Below are positions 9,309 to 18,554 of a DNA stretch of 64,000 nt, piece by piece (the first letter of the stretch is position 1; each line of letters begins with the position of its first letter). The stretch is from the NCBI RefSeq assembly GCF_004564135.1, contig NZ_CP038255.1, forward strand, positions 3,087,501 through 3,151,500. The letters run 5' to 3'. Made by a program: the position numbers and the translations under genes. The notes under the pieces were generated by a model that saw nothing but the letters and a program-made list of their open reading frames with translations, did no database searches and was not told the DNA's origin. Source of the DNA: Terasakiella sp. SH-1 (GTDB lineage Bacteria; Pseudomonadota; Alphaproteobacteria; Rhodospirillales; Terasakiellaceae).

Positions 9309-10657
9309 TGCGCTATCTCCCTTTATCTGAGGAAGATCGCAAAGACATGCTGGAAGCCATTGGGGTTTCCAGCATTGATGAACTTTATTGTGATGTTCCC
9401 GATTCTGTCCTGCTGGACAAAGCGGTTGAAACCCTGCCCACCGTTCGCGGTGAAATGGAAGTTGATCGTGCCATTTCTGCCATGGCAGCGAAAAACACAG
9501 GGGCCAATGCGGTGCCGAGTTTCCTTGGCGCAGGGCTTTATCACCACCATGTGCCGGCCACTGTGGATTATATGATCCAGCGCGGCGAATTCCTGACCTC
9601 TTATACGCCCTATCAGCCGGAAGTCTCCCAAGGTACCCTGCAATATCTGTTTGAATTCCAAACCCAAGTCGCCATGCTGACCGGGATGGATATTGCCAAT
9701 GCCTCCATGTATGACGGGGCGACGGCGTGTGCCGAGGCTGTCTTGATGGCCAATCGCGTAACCAAACGCAACAAGGCCATCCTGTCCGGTGGCCTGCATC
9801 CGCATTATCGTGATGTGACACGCACCCATGCACATTTTAACGAATTCGACGTGATCTCTGCTGAACCGGATGTGGATAATGTGGAAGACCTGATCGACCT
9901 CATTGATGATGAAACATCCTGCGTCGTCGTTCAAACCCCAAGCTTCTTTGGTCATCTTAATGATTACACCAAACTAGGTGAAGCCTGTCATGCCAAGAAA
10001 GCCTTGCTGGTTGTTGTCTTTACCGAGGTTCTGTCCCTTGGGGCCTTGAAAACACCGGGTGAGATGGGGGCTGACATTGTGGTTGGTGAAGGCCAATCTG
10101 TGGGGAATGCACTGAATTTTGGGGGGCCGACAGTTGGTTTGTTTGCCGTTCGCAAAAAATACCTGCGTCAAATGCCCGGTCGTGTCTGCGGGGAAACCGT
10201 GGATGCCGATGGCCGTCGTGGTTATGTGCTGACCCTATCCACGCGGGAACAACATATCCGCCGGGAAAAAGCCACCTCAAACATCTGTACCAACTCCGGC
10301 CTGTGTGCGTTGGCCTTTAACATTCACATGACATTGCTGGGTGAAGAAGGTTTGACCAAACTATCGGCCCTCAACCATGCCCGTGCATGTCAGGTTGCCG
10401 ATAAACTGGCTGAGATTGACGGTGTTGATGTTTTGAACGAGACATTCTTCAACGAATTTACCGTGCGCCTGAATAAGTCTGCCTCAGCTGTGATTGATAG
10501 ATTGGCTGAGAAAAATGTTCTGGCGGGTGTGCCCGTGCGCCGTCTCTATCAAGATCGCCCGGAGCTGGATGATCTGATGCTGGTCGCGGTCACAGAAACC
10601 GCCACAGATGAAGATATTGATGCATTGGTCGCCGCCTTGAAGGAGGAACTGTCATGA
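9308..10657 (+). CDS. gcvPA: Glycine dehydrogenase (decarboxylating) subunit 1
   Basis: 449-residue N-terminal half of the split P protein, which with GcvPB decarboxylates glycine and loads the aminomethyl group on GcvH. It begins with [19 protein letters not shown] and has the family features PSFLGAGLYHHHVP, SYTPYQPEVSQGTLQ and YDGATACAEA. The PLP lysine sits in the other subunit. Start and stop overlap its neighbours (TAATG with gcvH, 4 bases with gcvPB), so stoichiometric translation by coupling is likely. Confidence 0.97.
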   Translation: MRYLPLSEEDRKDMLEAIGVSSIDELYCDVPDSVLLDKAVETLPTVRGEMEVDRAISAMAAKNTGANAVPSFLGAGLYHHHVPATVDYMIQRGEFLTSYTPYQPEVSQGTLQYLFEFQTQVAMLTGMDIANASMYDGATACAEAVLMANRVTKRNKAILSGGLHPHYRDVTRTHAHFNEFDVISAEPDVDNVEDLIDLIDDETSCVVVQTPSFFGHLNDYTKLGEACHAKKALLVVVFTEVLSLGALKTPGEMGADIVVGEGQSVGNALNFGGPTVGLFAVRKKYLRQMPGRVCGETVDADGRRGYVLTLSTREQHIRREKATSNICTNSGLCALAFNIHMTLLGEEGLTKLSALNHARACQVADKLAEIDGVDVLNETFFNEFTVRLNKSASAVIDRLAEKNVLAGVPVRRLYQDRPELDDLMLVAVTETATDEDIDALVAALKEELS

Positions 10658-12156
10658 GTGATATGCACACCATTACAGGCAATCAGGGCCTTCAGATTGA
10701 AGAGCCACTGATCTTTGAACAGGACACACCGGGCAAATGCGGTGTGGACCTGCCCGATGTGCCGAACGTGAAAACCCGTCTGGGCGGTTTGGAACGTGTG
10801 GGCAAAATCGGCCTGCCGGGCATGACAGAACCAGATACCGTGCGCCATTACATGCGCTTGAGCCAAAAGAACTATGCCATTGATACAGGGTTTTACCCGC
10901 TGGGTTCCTGTACCATGAAACATAACCCGCGCCTGAATGAAAAAATGGCCCGCCTGCCCGGTCTGGCAGACTTGCATCCCTTGCAGCCGCACAGCACGGT
11001 ACAAGGGGCGTTAGAACTGATTGACCAATGTGCCCATTGGCTCAAGGAACTGACAGGCATGCCTGCGGTCGCCATGAGCCCGGCTGCGGGTGCCCACGGC
11101 GAACTTTGCGGTTTGATGGCTGCACGCGCTGCCCATGAAGCCAAGGGCGACCCACGCAAGGTGGTTTTGTGCCCGGAAAGTGCCCATGGTACCAACCCGG
11201 CAACCGCTGCGGCCTGTGGTTATAAGGTGGAAAGCATCCCCGCCAATGATCAGGGTCGTGTGGATCTGGACGCCCTGAAAGCTGCCTTGAATGAAGATGT
11301 GGCCGCAATCATGCTGACCAACCCCAATACCTGTGGTCTGTTTGAAAGCGACATTGTGGAAATTGCTGAGGCGGTTCACGCTGTTGGCGCTTATTTCTAT
11401 TGTGACGGGGCGAACCTGAACGCCATTATGGGCCGTGTGCGCCCTGGTGATCTGGGCATCGACTGTATGCATATCAACCTGCACAAAACATTCTCCACCC
11501 CCCATGGCGGTGGCGGTCCGGGTTCTGGCCCGACCGTATTGTCTGCAGCCCTTGCACCTTTTGCTCCGGTTCCTTACGTGGTCGATACAGGTGATGGTTT
11601 CAAACTGGTGGAACATAAGGCCGATAGCGACCAGCAACCACTGGGCCGTATCAAAGGCTTCCACGGTCAAGTTGGCATGTTCATCCGATCCCTGGCTTAT
11701 ATGATGAGCCACGGCACAGACGGCCTGCGTCAGGCGTCCGGTGATGCAGTGCTGAATGCCAATTACCTGAAAGCCAAACTGGGTGATCTACTCACCGTTT
11801 CTTATCCAGACAGCCCGTGTATGCATGAAGTGCTGTTTGATGATCGTTTCTTGAAAGATACCGGGGTCACGACCCTTGATTTCGCCAAGATGATGATCGA
11901 CGAAGGCGTCCATCCCATGACCATGTACTTCCCACTGGTGGTTCATGGTGCCTTGTTGATGGAACCGACAGAAACCGAAAGCAAAGCCACGCTGGATAAC
12001 TTCATCCATATGATCCGCGAAATGACGAAAAAGGCTAAGGAAGGCGCTGTGGAAGAGTTCCAAAACGCCCCAATGCTGACACCACGTCGCCGCTTGGATG
12101 AAACCCAGGCAGCAAGAAAACCTGTGTTGAAATGGGTACCTGAAGCAGCTGAGTAA
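10654..12156 (+). CDS. gcvPB: Glycine dehydrogenase (decarboxylating) subunit 2
   Basis: 500-residue C-terminal half of the split P protein, carrying the PLP site: the Lys in NLHKTFSTPHGGGGPGSGP forms the Schiff base. Other features are DTGFYPLGSCTMKHNPR and SPAAGAHGELCG. A strong AAGGAGG seven bases before the ATG suggests good initiation. It ends the operon, with a strong terminator about 75 bases on. No lpd or lipoate genes are in the window. Confidence 0.97.
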   Translation: MSDMHTITGNQGLQIEEPLIFEQDTPGKCGVDLPDVPNVKTRLGGLERVGKIGLPGMTEPDTVRHYMRLSQKNYAIDTGFYPLGSCTMKHNPRLNEKMARLPGLADLHPLQPHSTVQGALELIDQCAHWLKELTGMPAVAMSPAAGAHGELCGLMAARAAHEAKGDPRKVVLCPESAHGTNPATAAACGYKVESIPANDQGRVDLDALKAALNEDVAAIMLTNPNTCGLFESDIVEIAEAVHAVGAYFYCDGANLNAIMGRVRPGDLGIDCMHINLHKTFSTPHGGGGPGSGPTVLSAALAPFAPVPYVVDTGDGFKLVEHKADSDQQPLGRIKGFHGQVGMFIRSLAYMMSHGTDGLRQASGDAVLNANYLKAKLGDLLTVSYPDSPCMHEVLFDDRFLKDTGVTTLDFAKMMIDEGVHPMTMYFPLVVHGALLMEPTETESKATLDNFIHMIREMTKKAKEGAVEEFQNAPMLTPRRRLDETQAARKPVLKWVPEAAE

Positions 12157-12163
12157 CATATAT

Positions 12164-12225
12164 CGTCCTCGCACACGCGGGGACCTCTATGTTGCAAGAA
12201 GACCCTCAATCAAGTTGAGGATGAC
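12164..12225. repeat. REPIN-like paired palindrome after gcvPB
   Basis: Two palindromic units: CGTCCTCGCACACGCGGGGA plus CCT at 12164-12186, and GACCCTCAATCAAGTTGAGG plus ATGAC at 12201-12225. Both belong to the intergenic repeat family seen at 30755, 35104, 46180, 52201, 53329 and 55129. The pair lies between the gcvPB stop and its terminator. Confidence 0.7.
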
Positions 12226-12229
12226 CATT

Positions 12230-12267
12230 AAAAAAGGTCCGGACGATAAAACATCCGGACCTTTTTT
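12230..12267. terminator. Bidirectional terminator between gcvPB and ybjN-like gene
   Basis: AAAAAGGTCCGGA (12231-12243) pairs with TCCGGACCTTTTTT (12254-12267), giving A- and T-runs on both sides. It sits between the convergent gcvPB and the YbjN-domain gene and can serve both. Confidence 0.92.
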
Positions 12268-12287
12268 ATATCATATACGTATTTATT

Positions 12288-12791
12288 TTAAGCCTGACCG
12301 ACACATTCCATCAAGGCACAATCCATGGCCTGTTGGCCCGGCATGTTATTAAAGGCGGCAAACTGGAAAGCAGCGTAAAAACGCTCACATTCGCCCAGGC
12401 CAATTTCAACGATTTCCTCAATCTCAGTTGCTTTTTCAAAACCACCATTGCCCATCATGATGGTGTGGCGGAAAGCCGGTTTTTTCATCCCTGCCATAAC
12501 GGCAAAATGGCCGATCCACAGTTTGGCATTGATCGCAGCCAGCAGATCGTTCACATGTGCAGCAGAATGTTGTGGCAAGCGCATATCCATCGAACAGGTC
12601 ACATGCAGGCACTGATATTGATCGCTCCAGGTAAACTGGATCACGTACGTGCAGTGTTCACCCACACTTTCCATGACATAATCACCATTGCTGATCACTT
12701 CCAGAATCCAGCCGCGTTGTTCAGCCAATTGTTCCAGAACGTCGAGACCATGGTTCGGCGTATTTGTCTGTGCCTGTTGAATGAAGTTCAT
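12288..12791 (-). CDS. YbjN domain-containing protein
   Basis: 167 residues, matching the YbjN domain family found across alphaproteobacteria near ubiK, hldD and lgt. The fold resembles type III secretion chaperones, but the function is unknown. Start is ATG at 12789-12791 (MNFIQQAQTN); the frame runs 30 codons further up with a basic, Cys-bearing stretch that does not fit the family. No signal peptide is seen, so it is likely cytoplasmic. Confidence 0.8.
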   Translation of the reverse strand: MNFIQQAQTNTPNHGLDVLEQLAEQRGWILEVISNGDYVMESVGEHCTYVIQFTWSDQYQCLHVTCSMDMRLPQHSAAHVNDLLAAINAKLWIGHFAVMAGMKKPAFRHTIMMGNGGFEKATEIEEIVEIGLGECERFYAAFQFAAFNNMPGQQAMDCALMECVGQA

Positions 12792-12890
12792 TTTAAAACT
12801 GTTCTTTTGTCGTTTGCGTTTGTTCTGGGGGCAACCTGACAATAAAAAAGGTCCTGCGCAAGGGGCTCGTGGAGTCGCCAAAAAGATTCC

Positions 12891-12899
12891 TGTGGATAA
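12891..12899 (-). promoter_or_regulatory. Perfect consensus DnaA box in the ybjN-ubiK gap
   Basis: TGTGGATAA at 12891-12899 is the complement of TTATCCACA, the strongest E. coli DnaA box. The near match TTATCCATA lies at 12947-12955, and three GANTC sites (12872, 12885, 12931), the CcrM methylation word, are close. One perfect box is not an origin. A regulatory role on the YbjN gene promoter is possible; chance is also possible. Confidence 0.3.
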
Positions 12900-12965
12900 A
12901 AATGTGGAACAGTGCGGTATGAAAGTCAGCGACTCGCCAGCCCCCTTTATCCATAGCTAACTTAT

Positions 12966-13223
12966 TTATTTTTTTGCTTTTTTAAGGGCCTCTTCCAGCG
13001 CTTCAATTCGCTTGATCAATGCCTCTTGTTCAGAGCGTGCTTTCACCGCCATCGCCTTTACCGCATCAAACTCATCACGGCTGACCACATCCATTTGGGC
13101 CATAACCCGTTCAATTTGTTGAGAAATCAGACCGTCAATCTCTTCACGAACCCCGGTTAGTGTGCTCACAGCACCGCTGGCAACTTTAGCCACATCGTCG
13201 AAAATACGGTTTTTGCTTTGCAT
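12966..13223 (-). CDS. ubiK: UbiK-family ubiquinone biosynthesis accessory factor
   Basis: An 85-residue BMFP-type protein (formerly YqiC). The N-terminal half is an amphipathic region, and the C-terminal half (about 45-80) is a coiled coil, EALIKRIEALEEALKKAKK. In enterobacteria UbiK helps assemble the aerobic ubiquinone pathway and binds UbiJ and lipid. The gene stands alone between a YbjN-domain gene and hldD, a common alphaproteobacterial setting. The family is clear from pattern and size; the role in this organism is inferred. Confidence 0.8.
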   Translation of the reverse strand: MQSKNRIFDDVAKVASGAVSTLTGVREEIDGLISQQIERVMAQMDVVSRDEFDAVKAMAVKARSEQEALIKRIEALEEALKKAKK

Positions 13224-13362
13224 GGATTTCTTCCTTTAACTGGTCCGAATCGGTTGGCCGCATTATGGCATGGCTTTTGTAATGCGCAAGTCTTGCTTGA
13301 AGCGCCCCCCCGTTCAGCCCTATAACAGGAGCAGAATTTCAATCCTGATGGGGTGTTAAGAG

Positions 13363-14352
13363 ATGTTTGTGATCACCGGGGGCGCCGGGTTTATCGGCTC
13401 CAATATCGTTGCAGAACTGGAAAAACGCTATCCAGATGAAAAACTGGTTGTGGTGGACCGTCTGCGTGATGGTGAAAAGTGGCGCAATATTGCCAAACGC
13501 GACCTCTATGACATTGTGCATCCAGACGACCTTTATGACTTTCTGGTGGAATATGTCAAAGACGTGAAGGCAATCTTCCATATGGGGGCGATTTCAGCCA
13601 CCACAGAGACAGATGCCGACAAGATCATTGATAACAACTTCCGCCTGACCAGTGCCCTATGGGACTGGTGTAGCGATAACAAGGTGCGTTTCATCTATGC
13701 CTCCAGTGCCGCCACCTATGGCGATGGCGAAGCGGGTTTCGTGGATGATCAGGACCGCAATAGCCTGTCTAACTTCCTGCCGCTGAATGCCTATGGCTGG
13801 TCCAAACATCTGTTTGACCGCACAGTCGCACGCGGGGAAGAAAAACAGGCCCCGACACCGCCGCAATGGGCGGGCCTGAAATTTTTTAATGTCTATGGCC
13901 CCAATGAATATCACAAAGGCGGACAAAAAAGTGTGGTTGCCCATGTTTTCCCCGATGCCAAACAAAACCTCATGTGCCGCCTGTTTAAATCCCACCACCC
14001 CGATTATGAAGACGGTGGCCAGCTGCGTGATTTTGTATGGGTCGGTGATGTGGTTGACGTCATGATGTGGCTTTATGAAAATCCAACCGTCAGCGGCCTC
14101 TTTAATGTGGGCACGGGCAAGGCACGTTCGTTTAAAGACTTGGCGGAATCTGTCTATCAGGCCATGGGGATTGAACCGAAAATTCACTATATCGAAACAC
14201 CGGAAAATATCCGCGATAAGTACCAATATTACACACAGGCCAATATGGATAAGCTGCGCGCAGCTGGCTATGACAAGCCCTTTACCGAGCTGGAAGACGG
14301 TGTGCGTCAATATGTGCAGGATTTCCTGAATCAGGACGATCCGTTTAAATAA
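13363..14352 (+). CDS. hldD: ADP-L-glycero-D-manno-heptose 6-epimerase
   Basis: A 329-residue SDR enzyme that inverts C6 of ADP-heptose for the LPS inner core. The NADP-binding GGAGFIGSN is at the start. YASSAATYG and YGWSKHLFD provide the catalytic Ser and the Tyr-x3-Lys pair. FFNVYGPNEYHKG and the RDFVWVGDV motif are typical of HldD. It is 17 bases upstream of lgt and likely co-transcribed with lgt, midA and pgeF. Other heptose genes are not in the window. Confidence 0.93.
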   Translation: MFVITGGAGFIGSNIVAELEKRYPDEKLVVVDRLRDGEKWRNIAKRDLYDIVHPDDLYDFLVEYVKDVKAIFHMGAISATTETDADKIIDNNFRLTSALWDWCSDNKVRFIYASSAATYGDGEAGFVDDQDRNSLSNFLPLNAYGWSKHLFDRTVARGEEKQAPTPPQWAGLKFFNVYGPNEYHKGGQKSVVAHVFPDAKQNLMCRLFKSHHPDYEDGGQLRDFVWVGDVVDVMMWLYENPTVSGLFNVGTGKARSFKDLAESVYQAMGIEPKIHYIETPENIRDKYQYYTQANMDKLRAAGYDKPFTELEDGVRQYVQDFLNQDDPFK

Positions 14353-14369
14353 ACGACGAGTTAAAAAAC

Positions 14370-15179
14370 ATGACCCTTGCCATCGCCTTCCCCATGATTG
14401 ACCCTGTGGCCGTTCAACTTGGTCCCATCGCCATTCGTTGGTACGCCCTTGCCTATATCGCCGGGCTTGTGGGCGGCTGGCAATATATCAAATATCTCAC
14501 CCAAAAATTCCCCGGCAACATTACCCATGAACAAGTCGATGACTTCCTGTTTTGGGCGACCATTGCTGTGGTGATCGGTGGGCGATTGGGGTATGTGCTA
14601 TTTTATAATCTGGATTATTTCGCCGCCAACCCCAGTGCCATCTTGCAAGTCTGGAAAGGCGGTATGTCGTTTCACGGTGGCTTCCTTGGGGTGGTTGTTG
14701 CGGCCATTCTGTATTGTAAAAAACACAATCTCCCCATGATGACCTTTGGCGATCTGGTCGCCTGTGGCGCGCCCATTGGGTTGTTTTTTGGCCGTATCGC
14801 CAATTTCGCCAATTCCGAACTTTATGGCCGCGAAACCGATGTGGCCTGGGGCGTGATCTTCCCCAACGGCGGGCCAAATCCACGCCATCCCAGCCAGCTT
14901 TATGAAGCGGCCATGGAAGGGCTGATCCTGTTTATCATCATGTTTGCCATCTCACGTCGTGAATCCTTGCGCCATGCACCGGGCCTGTTTGTCGGGATTT
15001 TCATCGCAGGCTACGGTATTGCACGATCCATTGTGGAACTGGTCCGTCAACCCGATGCTCATATCGGTTTCCTCAGTGGCGGCTCCACCATGGGGCAATG
15101 GCTGTCAGTACCCATGATCCTCTTTGGGCTGTTCCTGATTGTTCGCGCCTTGAAAAGCCAAAAGACTGAGCGTGCATGA
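14370..15179 (+). CDS. lgt: Prolipoprotein diacylglyceryl transferase
   Basis: 269-residue inner-membrane enzyme that attaches diacylglycerol to the lipobox Cys of prolipoproteins. Several TM segments are evident. The family marks are the IRWYALAYI start, GGRLGYVLFYN, the essential FHGGFLG (His) and NGGPNPRHPSQLYEA. Its stop overlaps the midA start by four bases (ATGA). LspA, the next enzyme in the pathway, is at 45653. Confidence 0.97.
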   Translation: MTLAIAFPMIDPVAVQLGPIAIRWYALAYIAGLVGGWQYIKYLTQKFPGNITHEQVDDFLFWATIAVVIGGRLGYVLFYNLDYFAANPSAILQVWKGGMSFHGGFLGVVVAAILYCKKHNLPMMTFGDLVACGAPIGLFFGRIANFANSELYGRETDVAWGVIFPNGGPNPRHPSQLYEAAMEGLILFIIMFAISRRESLRHAPGLFVGIFIAGYGIARSIVELVRQPDAHIGFLSGGSTMGQWLSVPMILFGLFLIVRALKSQKTERA

Positions 15180-16255
15180 ACCAACTGCAACAGCACATTC
15201 GCAAGCAGATTGAAACCACAGGCCCCATTTCTGTGGCCGATTATATGATGCAATGCCTGTGTCACCCCAAATATGGCTATTACATGGGGCGCGACCCTTT
15301 CGGGCGAGAAGGTGACTTTATCACCGCACCTGAAATCTCCCAGACCTTTGGGGAACTTCTCGGCCTGTGGGCTGCCATCACCTGGCAACAAATGGGAAGC
15401 CCCAGCCCCTTTCATCTTGTGGAACTCGGACCGGGACGTGGCACCTTAATGAAAGATGCCCTGCGGGCCACCAAGGCTGTTCCCGGTTTTCAGGATGCTG
15501 CCCACATCCATCTGGTAGAAATCAGCCCGGTTTTAAAAGACGTACAGCAAGAAGCCCTGAAAAGTGAACAGATCCACTGGCATGACAGCTTCACCAATGT
15601 GCCTGATGGTCCGGCCATTTTCATTGCTAACGAATTTTTTGATGCCCTGCCCATCCGCCAGTTTGAAAAAGGGGAAAAAGGCTGGGCGGAACGTTTTATT
15701 GACCTTGATCCTGATACAGATGGTTTGCGCTTTGTGCTGAGGAAAGATGAAGCGGCACGTGCCCTTATGCCTGAAGGTTTAAAAGACAAGCCCGAAGGCG
15801 GCTTGTTTGAAGTCTCCCCCATGGGGCAGGCGATCGCCCATGGACTTGGTGCACGGATTACACAGCAAGGCGGGGCCGTCCTTGCCCTTGATTATGGCTA
15901 TACAGAACCTGGTTTTGGTGAAACCTTACAAGCCCTGAAAAACCATGCCTATGCCCCGGTTCTGAAAAATTGTGGCGAGGCTGACCTGACAGCTCATGTG
16001 GATTTCACCACCTTGGCCCGCAGTTTTATAGAAGCGGGGGCTAAAACATGGGGACCGATGAACCAAGGGGACTTTCTAGAACGACTTGGCATCACCCAAC
16101 GTTTTCAGGCCCTTCTCCCCCATGCAAATGACGAACAACGCCCCGACCTGATTGCTGCACACAAAAGGCTCTGTTCCCCCGATGAAATGGGGACATTGTT
16201 TAAAGTGATTTGCGCAACCCATCCTGACCACCCTGCCCCAGCGGCTTTTGAATAG
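15176..16255 (+). CDS. MidA/NDUFAF7-like SAM-dependent protein methyltransferase
   Basis: 359 residues of the DUF185/MidA family, whose mitochondrial member NDUFAF7 methylates an Arg of a complex I subunit. The SAM-binding motif is VELGPGRGTLMKD (near residue 82). Further family marks are EFFDALPIRQF and the GALLALDYGY-like strand VLALDYGYTEP. It overlaps lgt by four bases and lies ten bases before pgeF; the lgt-midA-pgeF order is frequent in alphaproteobacteria. A complex I target is inferred from the family only. Confidence 0.88.
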   Translation: MNQLQQHIRKQIETTGPISVADYMMQCLCHPKYGYYMGRDPFGREGDFITAPEISQTFGELLGLWAAITWQQMGSPSPFHLVELGPGRGTLMKDALRATKAVPGFQDAAHIHLVEISPVLKDVQQEALKSEQIHWHDSFTNVPDGPAIFIANEFFDALPIRQFEKGEKGWAERFIDLDPDTDGLRFVLRKDEAARALMPEGLKDKPEGGLFEVSPMGQAIAHGLGARITQQGGAVLALDYGYTEPGFGETLQALKNHAYAPVLKNCGEADLTAHVDFTTLARSFIEAGAKTWGPMNQGDFLERLGITQRFQALLPHANDEQRPDLIAAHKRLCSPDEMGTLFKVICATHPDHPAPAAFE

Positions 16256-16264
16256 GAAAGAGAT

Positions 16265-17032
16265 ATGAGCCAAGACCCACAGTTTCTAACCAGTGGCAAC
16301 ATCACTGCTTGTCATGGTTTTTTCACCCGCCTTGGTGGGGTCAGTCAGGAAATTTACAGCTCGCTTAACTGTGCCTGGGGATCAAAAGACAGCCTGAAAG
16401 ATGTCATGACCAACCGCGCCCTTGTGGTTCAAGCCTTGGGCAATACCGCGTCTGATTTGCTGTCAGCCTCCCAAATTCATTCCAACAAGGTTCAAATCGT
16501 TGATAAGGTCTGGACACGTGAGCGCAGCCCCGAAGTGGACGGGCTTGTCACCAATATGCCCGACGTTGCCTTGGGTATCTTAACTGCGGACTGTGCCCCG
16601 GTTCTGTTTCATGACCCCCAAAACCACATCATCGGGGCCGCCCATGCCGGATGGAAAGGGGCCTTTACAGATGTGCTGGAAAATACAGTAACAGCCATGG
16701 AAAGCATTGGTGCAGATCGCAACACAATAACAGCTGCTGTTGGCCCTTGTATTCATCAGGCGTCTTACGAAGTGGACGGGAACTTCCGCCAAACCTTCCT
16801 TGACGAAAATCCAGAGTATGGGGGCTATTTTACTGACAGTGTGAACGAAGGCCACTTTCAATTTAACCTGCCTGCTTTTGTGAAAATGAAGCTAGAAACA
16901 TTAAATCTCGCGTCTGTCGAAGGGTCCCCGGTTGATACCTATGTGGATGAAGACCGTTTCTTTAGCTATCGACGCACGACCCATCGCAGCGAACCTGATT
17001 ATGGTCGCCAAATCTCAGTTATTTGCCTGTAG
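16265..17032 (+). CDS. pgeF: Peptidoglycan editing factor PgeF (YfiH-like)
   Basis: 255 residues of the Cu-oxidase_4/YfiH family. In E. coli PgeF removes wrongly added L-Ser from peptidoglycan precursors; family members have also been assigned polyphenol oxidase or purine-nucleoside activity. The metal-site motifs are intact: LTADCAPVLF, AAHAGWKGAF and GPCIHQASYEV. GGAAAGAG precedes the ATG. The last 14 bases overlap the end of the convergent TRIC gene. Confidence 0.93.
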   Translation: MSQDPQFLTSGNITACHGFFTRLGGVSQEIYSSLNCAWGSKDSLKDVMTNRALVVQALGNTASDLLSASQIHSNKVQIVDKVWTRERSPEVDGLVTNMPDVALGILTADCAPVLFHDPQNHIIGAAHAGWKGAFTDVLENTVTAMESIGADRNTITAAVGPCIHQASYEVDGNFRQTFLDENPEYGGYFTDSVNEGHFQFNLPAFVKMKLETLNLASVEGSPVDTYVDEDRFFSYRRTTHRSEPDYGRQISVICL

Positions 17033-17645
17033 TACCTTTATAAGACGGTAAGCTCCAGCCAAACAGGATGGCAAGACCACGCACACTGAAAGTGGCTGTG
17101 ACACTCACCACCATGGCCCCTTGCTGCGGAATACCCAAATCAATCAGGATGATATAAGCACAACTGCCCACAATCGCAGCCAAGGCATAAATCTCTTTTT
17201 GCAACAACAAGGGCACTTCGTTACAGACAATATCACGGATCATGCCGCCAAAAGTGCCCGTAATCATCCCCATAATAACCACCATCACCGGATGGATATC
17301 ATAGGTCATCGCCACCTGTGTGCCCATAATGGTAAAAAGGGCCAAACCAAAAGCATCTGCCCACATCAACAAAGCAAAGCGTTTGCCATCAAGGCGGTGA
17401 ACCTGAAAAAAGGCAATGATTGCAACCACGGCCACCACATAGACGTAATTCAAGTCCTTCACCCAAAACACACTATCGGCATCTAACAACAGGTCACGCA
17501 CTGTCCCCCCACCAACCGCCGGAGCGAGGGCTACGATGATAAAGCCGAAAATATCCAATCCTTTACGCGCTGCTGCCAAGGCACCGGATAAGGCAAAAAC
17601 AGCCGTTCCTACCATGGCCAGAAAATATACTGGATCATCAAACAT
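17019..17645 (-). CDS. TRIC/UPF0126-family membrane protein
   Basis: 208 residues with about seven hydrophobic helices and an internal duplication: each half carries a glycine-rich kink, GGGTVRDLLL and GGMIRDIVCNE. Prokaryotic TRIC channels conduct K+ or Na+; older annotation calls the family glycine transporters. Start is ATG at 17643-17645 (MFDDPVYFLA). The frame is open another 37 codons inside the neighbour gene, but that part is polar and not family-like. Its start overlaps the epimerase stop by eight bases, so both are probably one transcript. Confidence 0.85.
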   Translation of the reverse strand: MFDDPVYFLAMVGTAVFALSGALAAARKGLDIFGFIIVALAPAVGGGTVRDLLLDADSVFWVKDLNYVYVVAVVAIIAFFQVHRLDGKRFALLMWADAFGLALFTIMGTQVAMTYDIHPVMVVIMGMITGTFGGMIRDIVCNEVPLLLQKEIYALAAIVGSCAYIILIDLGIPQQGAMVVSVTATFSVRGLAILFGWSLPSYKGTTGK

Positions 17646-18507
17646 GGTCTTTTTCCTTCTGCCAGATGGCTTGTAAACCTTCACGATAACTTGGGTGGTG
17701 TAACTGAAAGCCCAGATCATTTTTGATCTTCGTATTATCGACCCGCTTGTTATCACGCCAAAAGGTCAAGGCCATCGGGGACATGGCCTGTGACGCCTCT
17801 TCAAACGATTGTTGCTTGGGTCTTTCTCTGCCCATTAACTCACAAGCATAATTCAATACGCGGATTGGCTCACAGGCGGCATCATCACAGAGATTATAGG
17901 CAACCGGCCCATTCGGTTTGGCAATAGATGCCCACAAGGCCGCAGCAATATCATCAATATGAATGCGGGAAAAGACATGGCCCGGCTTGTCAATGGCACG
18001 CAGCCGCCCTGCCCTGATTTGATCAAAAATGCTGCGCCCCGGTCCATAAATACCAGCCAGCCGAAAGATATGAATTGGCAAACCAGATGCCAACCACTGG
18101 TCTTCGGCTTTTTTGCGCGCATGTGACCTTGCACTGCTGGGATTACGCGGACTGTCTTCATTCACCAGTGCCCCATCGGCATTGCCATAAACCCCGGTGG
18201 TGGAAAGATAGCCTATCCATTGCAGATTAGACAGTTCCTGTAAGTCCTGAGCATGCAGATGAAACACACAGTCTCCTGTCTCTTTATGAGGGGGAATGGA
18301 ATGTAGAATATGGGTTACATCTGCAAAATGCTGCGCAGCATTTTCTAATGGTTTTTCCCCATCAAAAGGATAAATCTCAACCCCATCCATCCTGATCGCT
18401 TCTCGTGACGTTGCAATCACCCGCCAGCCTTTTTCCACGGCTTGTCTGGCAAAATGACTGGCGCAATATCCAAGACCAAAGATAAAGAGTGTTTTCATCT
18501 GCTGCAT
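17638..18507 (-). CDS. NAD(P)-dependent epimerase/dehydratase, YeeZ-like
   Basis: 289-residue extended SDR. The nucleotide site is FIFGLGYCASHFARQA, a GxGxxxxxxA variant as seen in YeeZ-like proteins rather than GxxGxxG. YLSSTGVYG-like (YLSTTGVYG) and FRLAGIYGPGRS follow. The Tyr-x3-Lys pair is not obvious, so classical SDR activity is uncertain. An in-frame ATG at 18498 (MKTLFIFG) is an alternative start. The substrate is unknown. Confidence 0.78.
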   Translation of the reverse strand: MQQMKTLFIFGLGYCASHFARQAVEKGWRVIATSREAIRMDGVEIYPFDGEKPLENAAQHFADVTHILHSIPPHKETGDCVFHLHAQDLQELSNLQWIGYLSTTGVYGNADGALVNEDSPRNPSSARSHARKKAEDQWLASGLPIHIFRLAGIYGPGRSIFDQIRAGRLRAIDKPGHVFSRIHIDDIAAALWASIAKPNGPVAYNLCDDAACEPIRVLNYACELMGRERPKQQSFEEASQAMSPMALTFWRDNKRVDNTKIKNDLGFQLHHPSYREGLQAIWQKEKDHV

Positions 18508-18554
18508 TCATCCATATAACAAAGGAAGATCATTTTAATGTAAGGGGATTTGTG

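Noticed and set aside
8856-9833. 325-codon minus-strand open frame across gcvH/gcvPA
   Set aside because: It is antisense to two well-supported overlapping genes; composition is not protein-like.
12842-12960. Possible chromosomal replication origin
   Set aside because: Only one perfect DnaA box, no AT-rich unwinding repeat array and none of the usual alphaproteobacterial origin neighbours (hemE, maf, parAB, gidAB) are in the window.
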